Shown here in pieces: positions 26,201 through 39,578 of a stretch of DNA of 64,000 nucleotides (position 1 is the first letter of the stretch; each line of letters starts with the position of its first letter). Made by a program: the position numbers and the translations under genes. The stretch covers positions 6,398,501-6,462,500 of the forward strand of contig NC_090697.1 in the NCBI RefSeq assembly GCF_040954835.1. Reading direction: 5' to 3'. The DNA comes from Lepisosteus oculatus. Its lineage: Eukaryota; Chordata; Actinopteri; Semionotiformes; Lepisosteidae. Under the pieces are notes generated by a model that saw nothing but the letters and a program-made list of their open reading frames with translations, did no database searches and was not told where the DNA came from.

Positions 26201-29200
26201 CTAATATTTGGTTTTCTCTGTGTTTCCATTGATTTCACCTCAACTAGTAAAAAGCTAGTTCATCAACAAATCTTTCCTTCAAGCTGAGCACAAAGACAGT
26301 GGCAAAACATTAACCACAGTTTCCATTATTCATCAGATTCAGTTGCAGATAAAATTAAAATGGTATTCTTCAAGCATTTTGTTTACCTGTTGATAAAATA
26401 GACAGGTAAAAGCATGAAAATACTGCGATAAAAATAACAAGTCTATATTTAGACTAAGTTTTGTACCATTTCCACTTTCAGAATTTGTTATGGTTCCACC
26501 TCTTGCCTCACAAAAAAAGGCATTAGAGCACAAACGTATTGAAAGAAAAAGGGGTCATATTGTATTAGAGAACTACAACTCTCACAGTCCTTGGATCCCT
26601 TTGGAAGTAAGATATTCAAAACTGAATATATTAATGCACATGAACATTGTGCCCCATCTTTGTGACTCCTGTCTACTTCTGAATCTACGCTCCGAGCACT
26701 TTCCGAGTTTTGCTCTTTTATTATCAAGCTTAAATGTGAGAGTTTATCTCATAGGAATCCCATAGTTTAGTTTTGCCTCATCTGAGAGCTCTGCAGTGAT
26801 TCTCAGCAACACCGTTTTTTTTATTGCCAAAATTATAGATGATTATCAATTAACTCTGGCTCTACACCTAAAAGATATTACTTGCAAGATACATAGAAAA
26901 CTGTTCAATGTATTCAGCTGTTTCATTCTTATTACTGCTTCTCAACATGATATAACTAACTCTGACAAGTGAAACGGATGTCAAACAGAACTGAAAGTCT
27001 CTGTAGACAGTTCTGAACACTGTGGAAATACAAGGGTCAATTAATTTCATTCTCATTATGTGTATAGCTGACTTGCCAATATTTAAGAAAATGAACAATG
27101 GGTCAGACCGAGATCAAGAAAAATGTTATGAATAAATGTTTTATCTGTCATCCTTTAGTGTTCTATAGGCATCCTCTATAGGTAGTGTTATGAGACTGAA
27201 TTTCACATAGAAAACTTTAGCTTTTTTAAATTAATGTTCACAAAATAATAAATACATACACTACTGTGCCGTCTTATGCATTTTGTGTGGTTCTACACAT
27301 TTCATTCTTTTTCCCTTCTTTATAATACTGTTAAAATACTGTTTAAAAAACAGTTCTATTGTGAGCATGTACAGAAATCACATTCATTATGTTTTTAGCA
27401 AACACTTAATTGTGAAATACACAGTATGTATTTTGTATATCTGTAACAGGTATCCTTTCAGCTTTACAAATATGCAGGAAAGAACTCATGAAGTTAATAA
27501 TCAGGAATACCTGAGATGGAGTTAATTTTAATTTGATTGGTAATGGTCACAGAGTGGCTGCATCATGTTGGTAGTTCATGCTTATTTGTGATACATTTTT
27601 CCAAACACAATACAATACAACAATTTAAGCATCCCTCACCTCACACAAGCCCACCTCACCCCTCCAGCTCAGTAGCAATACCTTTGAGATTAGACTGGAG
27701 CATTACCTCTAGAAGACATATTCTAACCCATTAAAGGTCAGATGGACTTTCTTGATGAGTGCCCTAAGAAGAAGCAGATTGGGAAGTACATGAAATCATG
27801 ATTGACAAAAGGCTGGCATTTTTCAGTGTTTTGATAAAACTAAAGTCATATTACCCAGAACTCAGAACATAACAGAAGCATTTCACTCAAGATGATCAAA
27901 CCCCTTTTCCCACACCTTATAAAAGAACAACACAGGGAGAATGAGTATCCATATTTGTACATAGATATGTTAACAGGAGAAAACACTGCATGTTGTATCG
28001 GACTTCAATAGTCTGTCAGTTCGAGATCAATAAAGTTGCTAAAGTGTGATAGAAGCTTGGTGTCTAGATAAATCAGTGAGATGATAAAATGCACAAAGTC
28101 TTGGATATGAACCTTATTGTTCAATAAAGGGAAATAACCAAAGTATTAACATTAGGAACACCATAGTATTAGAAAATGGATGGATAGATGTACTGTAAGC
28201 AGGTTTATCGTCTAAAACATAATAATCTACTTATAATGTAAAAAAAGAAATAGATTAAGCAGAAAGGATAATTGAAACAGATCCTATCTCTTGACTATAG
28301 GCAAAAACAGATTTGTAACATTTAACCTGCATCAGGTGTGACTGGCACATTCTTCATGCTGATGCAATGCAAACCATGCCGATTTCACTGTTTTGTTATT
28401 TTACCTCTCTTTTTTAACATGTTCAATACATCATTCGAATCAAGCAATTGTCCTACTTTGCAGTTGGCAAGAGTTCTTATCATTACTAATTTTGCTATGG
28501 AATTAATACTGACCTATTATTTAATTAAATAAATGAACATTCCCAACTACTTTTGTGATATTCAAAAATGTAAAACAAATTACAAAAGTTCCAAACATTT
28601 GGATAAATGGAAGCTGCTTAAAATAGAACCAATCTGAATTAATGTATTTTAACATTATTAACACAATTTGTAATGTCTAAGTATGCCTTTTAAAATGCAA
28701 TGCATAAATAAATAAATTGCTTATACTGTCATTTCAACTGCCATTAGTCATTTCATTAGCCATTAGCACACATTTTTGGAGTGTTTATTAGCATATTTTA
28801 ACTTTTCACTCATTATTTCGTACTTCAGTGATTCACATTTGTTCAGTGGGTGCAGCCTATTTAAATGTGTTACCATACCCAATGGCAAACACAAATACTG
28901 TACAAACAGCTGCATGTTATCTCTTAAACATACAGTAAATGTGCACAAAGCAGGGAGATATAACACCTTGATGTTTGTGTACCAGTTCTTTAAGCTATTC
29001 AACTAATTAATCCAAATATGCCATAATAAATACTAATCAAAGCTTGACAGAGATGTCCCCTTTCCAGTACACCTGTTTCAAGGATGCAAAGAAAATGGAT
29101 CCTTGTAATTAAAAGCTTGTGGGACTTATTAATAAATCTTTAACAGTTTAACAAGTAGGAAGTCTTGAAGGTATTGCTAAAATCTCCCATACTGAAATCG

Positions 29201-31370
29201 GAGACAACCTGTAATACAATACAGTAGTTAATAAAACTGCACCCACGAACTCAAGAAATATCTCTTGAGAAACACAGATAAATACTGTAAATATGTTTGT
29301 AAACATAACAAACAAGTATTGTCAGGAATTACATACATCTAAACTACAAGCCAGATACAGAAGGACACGATACAGATATTTGATGGTAAAAGATTTAGTA
29401 AAGTCAGGTAGTACAGTATTTGAAAAAAGAAACTGAACTGATGGAAATTGTAACAAGGCAAGAAGTATAAGGATTAGAAATTAAGCATTTCAGGAAGGAT
29501 TAGCGCATTTCTAACTGGTTTATCATGCAGTAATAAATGCATGAAGATGCAATCTCTGAAAATCTCTGGCAGTGACTATAAACTCTAATTAGAGATAATT
29601 GTACATTAAAGTATGTGTTGTAGATGCCATTCCTTTAGAAATATGGAAGTCACATACTGTGTATTAATAAATAGATGTATTGGGCTATGAAATATTTATT
29701 GAATAAATATAATAAATATGTATTGACTTGCTAGTTTTCATAACTCCACAACAACAAAAATTTCCAGAACAGTCTTTATTAATGTTTCCACACATCAGTC
29801 AACTCAAAATATCAATTGCAAGCACTGTACTGATGACTAATTACTATGATCTATAAGGATTACTATCAGGATCCTGTTGAAAGCAGGTATAGTTACATTT
29901 GTCACATACAGATACAGTCTTCATTCATATATGTATGCTAAGCCTTGCACATATATAAAATAGAATTACCGGTGCACAGAGGACAGGATCATTGTTTAAA
30001 GTGAATTGATAGCAGATTCAATTTTGAAACTAAGCGATTTGAGTTTCACATTATGCACAACACATAATCCCTTACTACAGTATGAAACTGTGCTGCGTGA
30101 TTCTGTTCTGCTTAGCAGAACTGAAACCAGGATGAGATCTGGTCTCATGGGCCACTGGGGTTCTAGTATGCACATAAAATTGACCTTTATGTCAGTACTG
30201 CATGGTCCGTCTATAATGCAATGACTTCTGTGTGTGGTGAACTATGATATTCTATTCCTCTTTGTGAGGTGCTTTATGAGATGCTACTTGTTACACAAAG
30301 AACAGAACATTCTGCCCCTCTAGTTTAGAAATAAAAACAGAACCGTGATTAAGCAATTAAAACAGTAATTACAATTTGCAGTGTAGACAAATGTCTGAAA
30401 GTGATGCCCGTGACCTGGTTATAATAAAGACTGCTGTTTTACAATAGGACTTTTTCATGGCACAATGATTGCAGCTATGCTGGAATGCTATTTTCTCTAC
30501 TTGCACAGCGTGCATCATCAACATCCCCCTCAGGCTCCAGATAAATCTGTGGCACAGATGCCATGTTTTATTCTTTTTCTACTTTTGTGTTTCCTTGAGT
30601 GGCTTGTGCCTGAAAAGAAAGCAAAGAGAAAATGTCAGCGAAGTCACTTTATTTTTTCAGCTTCAGTCATTCGATTTGTTAAAGCTGTCAGTTTTCATTG
30701 AATTTATGTAATTGGTGAATTGAATGGAACTGCCTTATTTAACTTGATATGAAATTGATATTGTACGTAATACGTCATTCAGGAAAGCTGAGGAACAGGT
30801 AGGGTTGAAAAATCTATATCCCGGCAGTAAACCTGTCAAATTTGACGTTTTAGATGTTCTGAATGTTTGGGGTATACTAGTTAAAAATGACAAATATGAA
30901 TGTGGAATAGCATTTAACTTTCAGTTACATTTAGATAATACAGACCAAATTACACTAAGGGCACAGGGTTGGCTCACATCTGCTTGGTGACTCTGCTATG
31001 TCTTCAGATCCCCAGGTGATGTTTGTCTAGAGTTTGTCAACAGTCCACAACTATTTACCAATATGTAGTCTATCAATAAGGTCAAACACAGCCTGGGACA
31101 GGAAGAGGCCAGAAATAGATCTAGGGGCAAGGGCTGTCTTATGCTTTATATCAGAGGGAGTATTTATTGGCTTTTATTACCCAGTAGGCAGACTTAGAAT
31201 GGATTAAATGGTTTAGAGAAATGGTTCTCTCAATCTTCCATCGATACTGTCTTGTGGAGGCCTTTTGTTGTAAATAAACCAGCATTTCCACTTCTAGTTG
31301 CTCTGCCGTCTTGCTGTGCCAGGGAAAAAATATTTTATTTTCAAACTGGTTTTCATTCCTGTTAAACACT
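23240..31370. other. AT-rich intergenic, nothing recognised
   Basis: No exon or RNA gene recognised on either strand. I searched the minus strand here for the missing CxxC/HTHC terminal exon of the TGFBRAP1-like gene and did not find it. A short 'aaaatggatggatagatg' tail at about 28165 is an end of the dispersed fish repeat. Confidence 0.45.
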
Positions 31371-31375
31371 GCATC

Positions 31376-31920
31376 AGACACAAAGGACTACAAAGTGAAT
31401 TACATGCAACTCAAATGTGGGCAGACACCTGGCAAATAAAATGTAATGTGAATAGATGCATGCAATTACATGGAGGCAACACAAGTGTACAGTACATTAC
31501 AAATATCACACTGAAACAGGGATTATAACAAAGAACTAGGAGTTTTGACTTAACATTTTCCTCATCTATTCATGTAAATATTGAAGAAATGTTTAAATTA
31601 TACAATGCCACACTTAGATCTCACTAGGAATATTGTGTTTAGTTTTAAACACTACGAAAGGTGGTACAAAAGAGATTAATCAAACTAATTCACTTCAGTA
31701 TTCTAGATTGGAACTGACACAATAACTGTACGTAGTGACTAGATTAAAGATATTCAGAATCAAGACAAAATGAGCAACAATACAAGGAGCCATAGACACA
31801 AATAAAACATAAATTAATCTTAGGAACAGAAGTAAACAGTTTAGGAATAATTCAGAACAGGAAACAGTCACATTCACCCTTTACACAGAAGATAGTCTGG
31901 AACAAATTCCTTAGCCTTGA
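31376..31920 (+). repeat. Decayed CR1-like LINE fragment (RT C-terminus)
   Basis: Plus-strand reading LQSELHATQMWADTWQIKCN matches the L..W.D.W.MKFN block of CR1-type reverse transcriptases, followed by further degraded blocks. Broken by stops. Confidence 0.5.
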
Positions 31921-32335
31921 CCTTTAACTTATTAAACCTGTCTCATGGGGCTACTTTAAGAAACTGTTCTTCTGAACTATTGACAAATCTACTAGCACCC
32001 AAGCAAACAGAATGTCGGTCATGTACTGTGTATCCTCTGTGGTTTGTCATTCCTTGGAAGCTTCAGTATTCCAGGATGACTTCCACCAACTTGTTTTATT
32101 GTTCTATGGGTCATGTGCCTAAAGAAAATTATATGGTTCTCATCTCTGTCCTTAATGCAATATATTTGGTCTGTAAAATTATAATGAACTATATTAGGGT
32201 GAGATAACCTCATCTTCTTCCCTGGCTTTCATAAGTCAATCAGCAAACTCTGTGACAAATGCTGCAAGGCTGCTGAACTGAGGAGTAAGGCATTCACCCC
32301 AGCCAGAGGAGTTTCATTTCTAAAACACATCAATA

Positions 32336-32880
32336 TATACTGATGAAAAAAAGAAACGCAACATCTCCTCCTCCTCTGGCCCTCCCGTCTTTGTGGAACA
32401 GGCTGCAGAGTGACTCATCCGTGAAGAGGACCTGATGCCACTGCTGACGAGTCCATCGCCACCTCTGTCTGGCTCAAGCCAGTCTGGTGTGACGTCAAGA
32501 GGTGTGAGCAGAGGGCCTCAGACAGGTCGCCTTGCTCTAAGGCCAGCAGCATTGAGCCTCACTGTCCTGTCACTGATGTGGGCCTTGTGTTTGTTTACAG
32601 TTTCAGCAGCAGTACAGGTGGCAGATCTGAACCGATCTCTCAGATGGACCAGTCTGATGTGTCGGTCCTGCTCTGGTGTGGTCACTCGAGGGCCACAGCA
32701 TCTTGTACGGTCACCTGTCCTACTGGTCTGCTGAAACCTTCTCTGCAGTCGGGACACAGTGGAGTGGCTTACTACATAGTGTCTGGCATGCCTGCAGCAT
32801 GCCAGTGGCCCTCTCCCTTGCTTCTGGTGACATTCCAGGCATTATGGGATGCACAGAAAACTGACTAAGTGTGCCCTTTT
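32336..32880 (-). mobile_element. Truncated Tc1-type transposon, N-terminal transposase half
   Basis: On the minus strand the frame 32518-32757 reads RVTTPEQDRHIRLVHLRDRF then ISDRTVRLNAAGLRARRPV, the paired-like helix-turn-helix of a Tc1 transposase. The sequence continues frameshifted toward the DDE domain (a tggcatcaggtcctcttcac block near 32430) and breaks off. The end sequence tgatgaaaaaaagaaacgc resembles a Tc1 terminus. A different family from copies 1 and 2. Confidence 0.75.
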
Positions 32881-32884
32881 TCTT

Positions 32885-33500
32885 GCAGTGACCTACAGTA
32901 AGCTTTGAATTAAGGCATTTTTAAAGGTGATCTGATAAGGCAGTGTTCCACCTGGACCTCATTGGGTAAAAGTGCACCTAATAAGTCCAGGGTTGTGTTA
33001 TCCCTTTCATTATATTCATTGCTTTTGGAATCTTTGTAACCTACTGTAGTTTAGGAGATTAATTGCAGTGTTCTAGAGTTGAAATGTATGAGGAAAGAAA
33101 CAGATGTAACACATCTTGTAAATGTATAGCTCCAGAATTAAAAATCACCATGAATATCAGCTAATAGCTTCTTAAACAGGAACATACAGATACAGTATAG
33201 AGAAACAATTGCTTTTCATCAAAAGTAGACATTGATAGTCTTTCTTTCTATGCTTGCTGCGTGTCATTTGAGAACATAAAACAAGTTGAATGCCACATTT
33301 TCTTTATGGCAGGATCCATATTAAACATACTGTTGTTGAAACGCAAATCACTAGCTACTGCATGCTATAGTATTGGCAGCAATAGGAAATGAAGCCTTAA
33401 GATTTCTGAGATTGTTTTTTAAACTAGTAATAATTCGCTGTTTTTATAAAATGTTTTCCAAAGCTTCTCAGAGCACTTTACATATAACAGAGGACAGACA
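32885..33500. other. Intergenic 3' of the TGFBRAP1-like gene, nothing recognised
   Basis: The terminal exon or 3' UTR of the TGFBRAP1-like gene would be expected in or below this stretch but cannot be identified. Confidence 0.4.
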
Positions 33501-33509
33501 CCCCCCACC

Positions 33510-33700
33510 GTGGTACACATTATGTACCAGTTTGTACATTGTCTTGATGCACTGTTTGCACTTTGTCTTGTTTTTTACACTTGTTTTACAATCGAGAGGT
33601 CGAGAGACTCAATCGAGAGACTTTCTGTAAGTAAGAATTCCATTGTACCAGTACCGGTTACATATGGCAATAAAGTTCAAGTTCAAGTTCAAGTTCAGTA
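33510..33700 (+). repeat. LINE 3' tail ending in a (TTCAAG)n run
   Basis: Ends ggcaataaagttcaagttcaag, with earlier gcactttgtcttg words. This is the same kind of tail as after the LINE fragment at 43966-44843, which ends acaaataaacttgaacttga. Confidence 0.55.
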
Positions 33701-34007
33701 GTCCCGCAACACAAGAGATCAGGTGGTGTAGTGAGAAATTTGCTTCACCATCTGATTAAGAATGAACTTTAGGAAGGCCAGAGTGTACAATATCAAGGCA
33801 ACATGTTTCTGGTAGTTAACACCCCTACTGTTTCAAAAATCATCAAAGATTTCTTTTCATCATTCAGGAATTAGCCCATTTTCAGTACAATACCATACCA
33901 AAGTTATTTGGGCCATGACTGATAGAAAGAGTTTCAAATCCAAAAATGCTTCTGATGTACAAAATACATCCAAATAATTTGTTTACACATACAGCTGCCA
34001 TACTCAC

Positions 34008-34444
34008 CCACAAATATCTGTACAGCAGGTGCTCTGCCTGGGCCAGGTTCCTCTCTATTTTCCCCATTCTTCTGTAATGAGTCATGCTTCTCAGAGAACC
34101 AACCAGAAATCTGGATATCAGCTGCAGTGACCAGGAGTCAGGAATGACCTGCAGGACACTGGCTGGGTCAAACGCAGCAGCATTATTGTTGAGGAGATCC
34201 ACTGCAGCAGTCACCATTGCATTTGAGTTGGGTGTGACTGAATCTAGATAGAGTTTCAACAAGCTGAGAAACAGCATGTTACCAAACACCTTGCCTCTGC
34301 CTAGCGAATTCTTTCTGCAGTAGTTTTCTGCAGCACAGATGTCTTGCTCTTTGTTCACCAAGATCCATAGAGCTTTTTCATGTTGTCCTGCTCGTCCATT
34401 CAAAATAGCCTTTTCCACGTGGAGGCCTGTTTTCATGAGTTTGT
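34008..34444 (-). CDS. tgfbrap1-like: TGFBRAP1-like coding exon 10
   Basis: 437 nt with acceptor aaatctag|ACAAAC and donor TGG|GTGAGTATGG. It encodes [40 protein letters not shown] and [13 protein letters not shown], all with human counterparts. If the donor is not used, the frame stays open for 42 more codons to a stop at about 33882, with no likeness to the human zinc module. Confidence 0.9.
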
Positions 34445-37400
34445 CTAGATTTCATAAATTAAAGAGTTTTACAGTATGCTGTAAAATTGTCCATAGTAAT
34501 ATTTAAGCCGAAGAATGAAGCAATTCAACTTTGAAAGTATTCTCTCTCCCAGAGTTCAAGATATTATAGCATATTATCTGGGATCAACAGCCACTACTGA
34601 GAGGACACAGGAGAGGATTATTAAGATGATAAAATTGAGTCATTAAATACATGAATACAAAAAAGAACAAAAAGAAACAGAATATTCAACAGCACTTTTA
34701 TATGCTCTTAAAATTACATTTGTTTTTTTTGCTCTCAAGGTTTTATGCCTTAACATATTGCAATTCTAGCTAGTTTCACTGACCTTGAACAACAGCTGTG
34801 TTGTAAATGGAAGTCTCCTGTAGCAGGTCCTGCAGTTTATTTCTCTTCACAGTTAAAGTCAGATTGCCACTTTCCATTCCCTGCTTTTCCATTATCACCA
34901 GTATTTGATCAACATATGTTGTTACCAATAGAGTATGGTGCTTCTCATCCTGACAGAAACACATTTCACAAGTCACGTTTTCTGGATTTTCTGTCAACAG
35001 TGAGAAGTAGCTAACTAGTGGAATGTATTAGAAATAAATCTACGCATTTATGCCTATGGGTGATCTTGAAATTGCCAAGATATACCATATACAGTACCGT
35101 ATACAGTACATGTGTATTTATGTATGTTTGTGTGTATACACATTTACACAGTATATGTACTGTATACTTGTACTCTGTGTTTTACAATCACCTATCAAGC
35201 ATTGTGTTTGCCTGCAATCTTTGCACATTTATCTTGGTGAAACAGGAAGAAGGCTGTCTAACAATTTTACCTCTCCTATCCTTGGTTACATCGATCCTCC
35301 AGTCATCTTTCTTTCACATGGAGTCCTGGACTCTTATGCCACAACGTGAAGATATGTTCTCCCATATCCCTCCCATTCCCATAGCCATCAATGAACTGAT
35401 ACTGTATGTCTTTCTAATCTTCTCCCTTCATTTACAGATTCTTTTCATGCTTCGACTGGAATTTGTTTCCCTGATTTCCCTCTCTTTTTCTCCTCCTTTT
35501 CCCAGTCTCTTGTTCTATTTCTTTTTTTTTCCCTCTGTACCTGCCCCTGCAGATTGAAAATGTGTTTGGTTTGTTCCTTTTACATTTTGTTTGGAATTAA
35601 TCTCAAGTTGAATGTTCTTCATTTTGGAAATATTAAAGTATTGCATCTTTCAGAACAGCTCTTTCTCTGTTGTACACATTGGTCTATAATACTATTAAAA
35701 TGAAATTAACATTGGTGTTGTACTATACTAAACTGTATTAGGAGAAAGGAGAGGTTGATTAAATATTTTCGCATTTGTCATATTTGAACTGTATTATTTT
35801 ATTTAACATGATTGTTTCTCCACAGAATTCCTAGGACACAATTCTTTATAAATAAAGCACCACAGACACTTGAATGATGAAAAATCATGTCTACCCACCT
35901 CACTCTTCAGGTCATTAACTAAATACTCAAGGTACAATATTAAAGCTAGGGAGTATTTCTTCAACATGTTCAAGACATCATCCTCAACAAATGATTTCTG
36001 GTTATTCTTTCTCTTAGTGAAGATATGTACTCCCATCTGTAAAAGACAAGATAAATATCTTATGCAATGAAAATGCTTGCAGAATGAAGAAACTGTAAAT
36101 GCATCTAACTTAGGATAACAATTCCCAGTGTTTCTCTGGTGGTTTTGATGCAGTGGATCATCTTTAACATTTACTCCAATGATAATTTAATTACTCAAAT
36201 AATAATTATCAAGGCTGCCAATATCAACTAAATTATTTTGACAAACATTTTATGCATATTTTTGAATATTACAGATTTCAAGTCTTGTAAATGGGGTGAG
36301 GAAAATAATCTGTCACTTAACTTTGATTGATCTATGCATGCAATCCACACAACAAAACACAACAGTCTAACACACTTACCATTATTTACATTTTACAAAG
36401 TAGTCAAGTGTATTGATTGTTTGATAAGTACAAGAAGGTAGTGTATACACAGCTTTAATGCAAACTCTACTCTATTTTGTAGAATTCTATATAATAATAA
36501 TAAATTATAATACATATTTGTAATATATTCATATATTACATTATTGTGTATAATAGTAGATACTATATATTTATATAACCTAATACTTTTCACATTATCC
36601 ATTTACATTATATACAGTAATTATGTACAACAAATTTGTTTTTTGGAACCCAACACAAATTGTCAAATAATGTGTTCATTATACACCACTTTACATAATT
36701 TCTCCAAAGCCCAACCACATAAAAACAATATTCATCGTTTATCGTTGCTAGTATAGTTGGTTGGTCTAAACAACTCCCTATTGAGTGTGACGAACAGCTC
36801 TATTCGGACCCTATGCGAACGACACAATCCAGAATAGTGAGGAAGGAATACACTAGGTAAAAGTCATGCAGGAACAGGGATGAACAGGGGGGCGTGTCCA
36901 TACGGTGCTGGTGATCCGGGGAGGTGTGGCCGAGGTGAACAGTCCAGAATAAATCCAAAAGGGGGAATCCAAAAACGAAAGCAAAAGGTCCAAGGCTGAG
37001 AAATCCGTCCAAACAGGAGATTAAAATCAGGTGCCGGGTCGGGACCGGCGGGGTAACAAGGACAGGAGCAGGAAGTTAAAAACATAACGGAGCCAGGCGC
37101 AACCAGGTCCCGGGCTCGCACGATGCGGGGATCAGATGCAGAGCGCTGGGTAAAGTAAGCGCCTGGCTTTTAAAGGCGAACAGAAACAGGGAAGAAACAA
37201 GGAACAGGTGGCAGGAATGATACAAACGAGGAAAGGCTGGAGCGCCCTTAAGAGGAGGGGTTGCGATCGTGACAGTGAGGATGAGGTTTAAAATATTAGC
37301 CTATATCAATAGACGTTACCTCTTGATTTTTCTTAAGAACCCAGTCAGCATATTTCCAGACAACTTCCAAATCTGTTTCACAGCATAAAAAATCCACTAT

Positions 37401-39511
37401 GTGGCTGTAGACATCAAAATGCATGTTCTCATGATGGTGTCCATCAACTATTTTAGTCCAAGTCTGCAATATCCCCAGAGAAGAATAATAAGTTACTTCC
37501 ATGATCTGTTTGCACAGATTATTTCTCACGTAACACATTTCATTTGACTAGTTTGTCAGTAGACAAGGTTTACAGGGGAAATGGACAATATTATTGTTAA
37601 AATTAAAGGTTTCTAAAAATGCAAGAGCAGTGGTACTGAGATATTTTCTGTGACTATGACCACAACCATATATTAAACTTTAGAGAACAGTTCTGTATTC
37701 TAACTTCTGACCAAAGTCTACATTGTTCAGTGGTGTTATTCTGATGGTTTTTAGGAGTTTATGTTTTTAAATTTCAGCAATATATATGTAGAGGTAACTG
37801 AGTTCAAAATTGAGTACAGAACAAGTGACTGCAGTTTCCCATAAATAATGCTGATACATATTCTACAAAATTGTAATACAATGCTGTGAATATGTTCTAT
37901 TTCAAATGTATTTCAGTAATTTTTAAATAAAAAACATTTTAAGAGTTGCTATTCTGGTGAGTTTTTACAATATAGCATACAATGTTTTAAGTAAATATTA
38001 TGCTTACTAGCAATAACCGAAAAAATGTCTTTAAAAATAGATTTTATGGAGGGCAATATGGCTAAGCAGGAATTTCATGGCTGTCAAACTCCTGTACATC
38101 TATAGCACCTCTTGTGTAGAGTGACTGATGGACAAAGGAAAATCCATATCTTAAGAGCTAATGAAGTCCAAATCTAGGAAAATGTTTAGTAGAGAAATAT
38201 GGAAAAAATCAAAAGGATGTAGCAAAAAAAAAACAAATAGTGTGTAGTGGGCTGTGAACTGATTGAAAAGGGGTCTACAAACTAGAAAAGGCTGGGAACC
38301 GCCAGGCTAGAATATTTGGATAAGGAACAGAACATTTAAATTAAGGGACGTTACAGTATGTCAAATATCCACAAAAAGATTTTAAAACTCAAAGAAAGAG
38401 TTCAAAGAAGAGAAACAAGAATGATTCCTGGTCTCAGGAGAATGATATATATATGGACAGGCCTAAATCGATTCAATCTAGAACAAAACAGATTGAGAGG
38501 TGATTGAATCTAAGTATATAAAATCCCCAAGTGTACAGACAGAGCCAGGCCTAAGTAACTGCTTCTCTCATTTCTCTCACTCTCATTCAGGAGTGAAATG
38601 AGGACATGGGGTCACAGCTGGAAACTAAAAAGCAAGAGTTCTAGGTGTTTGGAACACTCCAACACGTTTTCTCACTATGAGGTCCAAATGTTGGGCCCTT
38701 GTAAGAATGGACTGCACGGAATGTGAAATTTAATTCCATTAAATCCAGAATTTCTCTCTTTTCCAACCTTTCTTACATACTTATCTTCTAATTTGCTAGA
38801 AGGTTCTGACTGCTATTGAAAATAGATTTGGTGATAGAGACATGTACCACTGAAATTGATGTTATCGCAGAATTTACTCCATCTCTAAAAATTGAATTCT
38901 TAATGTTACCAATAGCTGAGCATTTCTCTTATGCGCAGCAGGCACATAAAACTGTAGCTAGAGATTACTGTACCTGAATTGCACTGAGACTATGGCCATG
39001 ACTCTGATAAAGACATCCTAGAGCAAAGAATCTAGAAGACAAAATGGAACATCACTTTTTTTCTGTTTTTGTTTAATGAATATACTGCTCTTTGTGAGTA
39101 ACACATGTTTTGGAGTAACATGATTACATCTTGTTTATGCCCCTCAGAAGTCTGTTAAAATACAGTATTTATTATTAACAGCTAAGGTATTTCTTATATA
39201 AAATGAAAGTTTTCTCATGATTTGGATGTTGTTGATGCATGTCATTAATTTCAGTATTTTACTGCTTATTATTTAAAATTATGCTTTGTAGAATATAAAT
39301 ATATTAATTAATTTAATTTCAATTCAGAAATCTTATTCCAATTAGTTAAGTTTAATTAAATTAAATGCTTACCCAAATCATGCTTAATTTCCGTGTTCAT
39401 TATTTTTACATGCACGTTAATGTTTCAAGTTAGATTGTACAACATTTTCATAGCTTTTATTTTGCCATTCGTTCACAATAACTCATTTCCTTTTATCATT
39501 TAACAAAAGAC

Positions 39512-39578
<67 letters not shown>

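Noticed and set aside
32435..32868. Three overlapping plus-strand frames of 62-99 codons
   Set aside because: Shadows of the Tc1 transposase fragment on the minus strand.
35018..35557. 179-codon plus-strand frame inside a TGFBRAP1-like intron
   Set aside because: Low-complexity, Tyr/Cys/Ser/Phe-rich from pyrimidine runs; no homology recognised.
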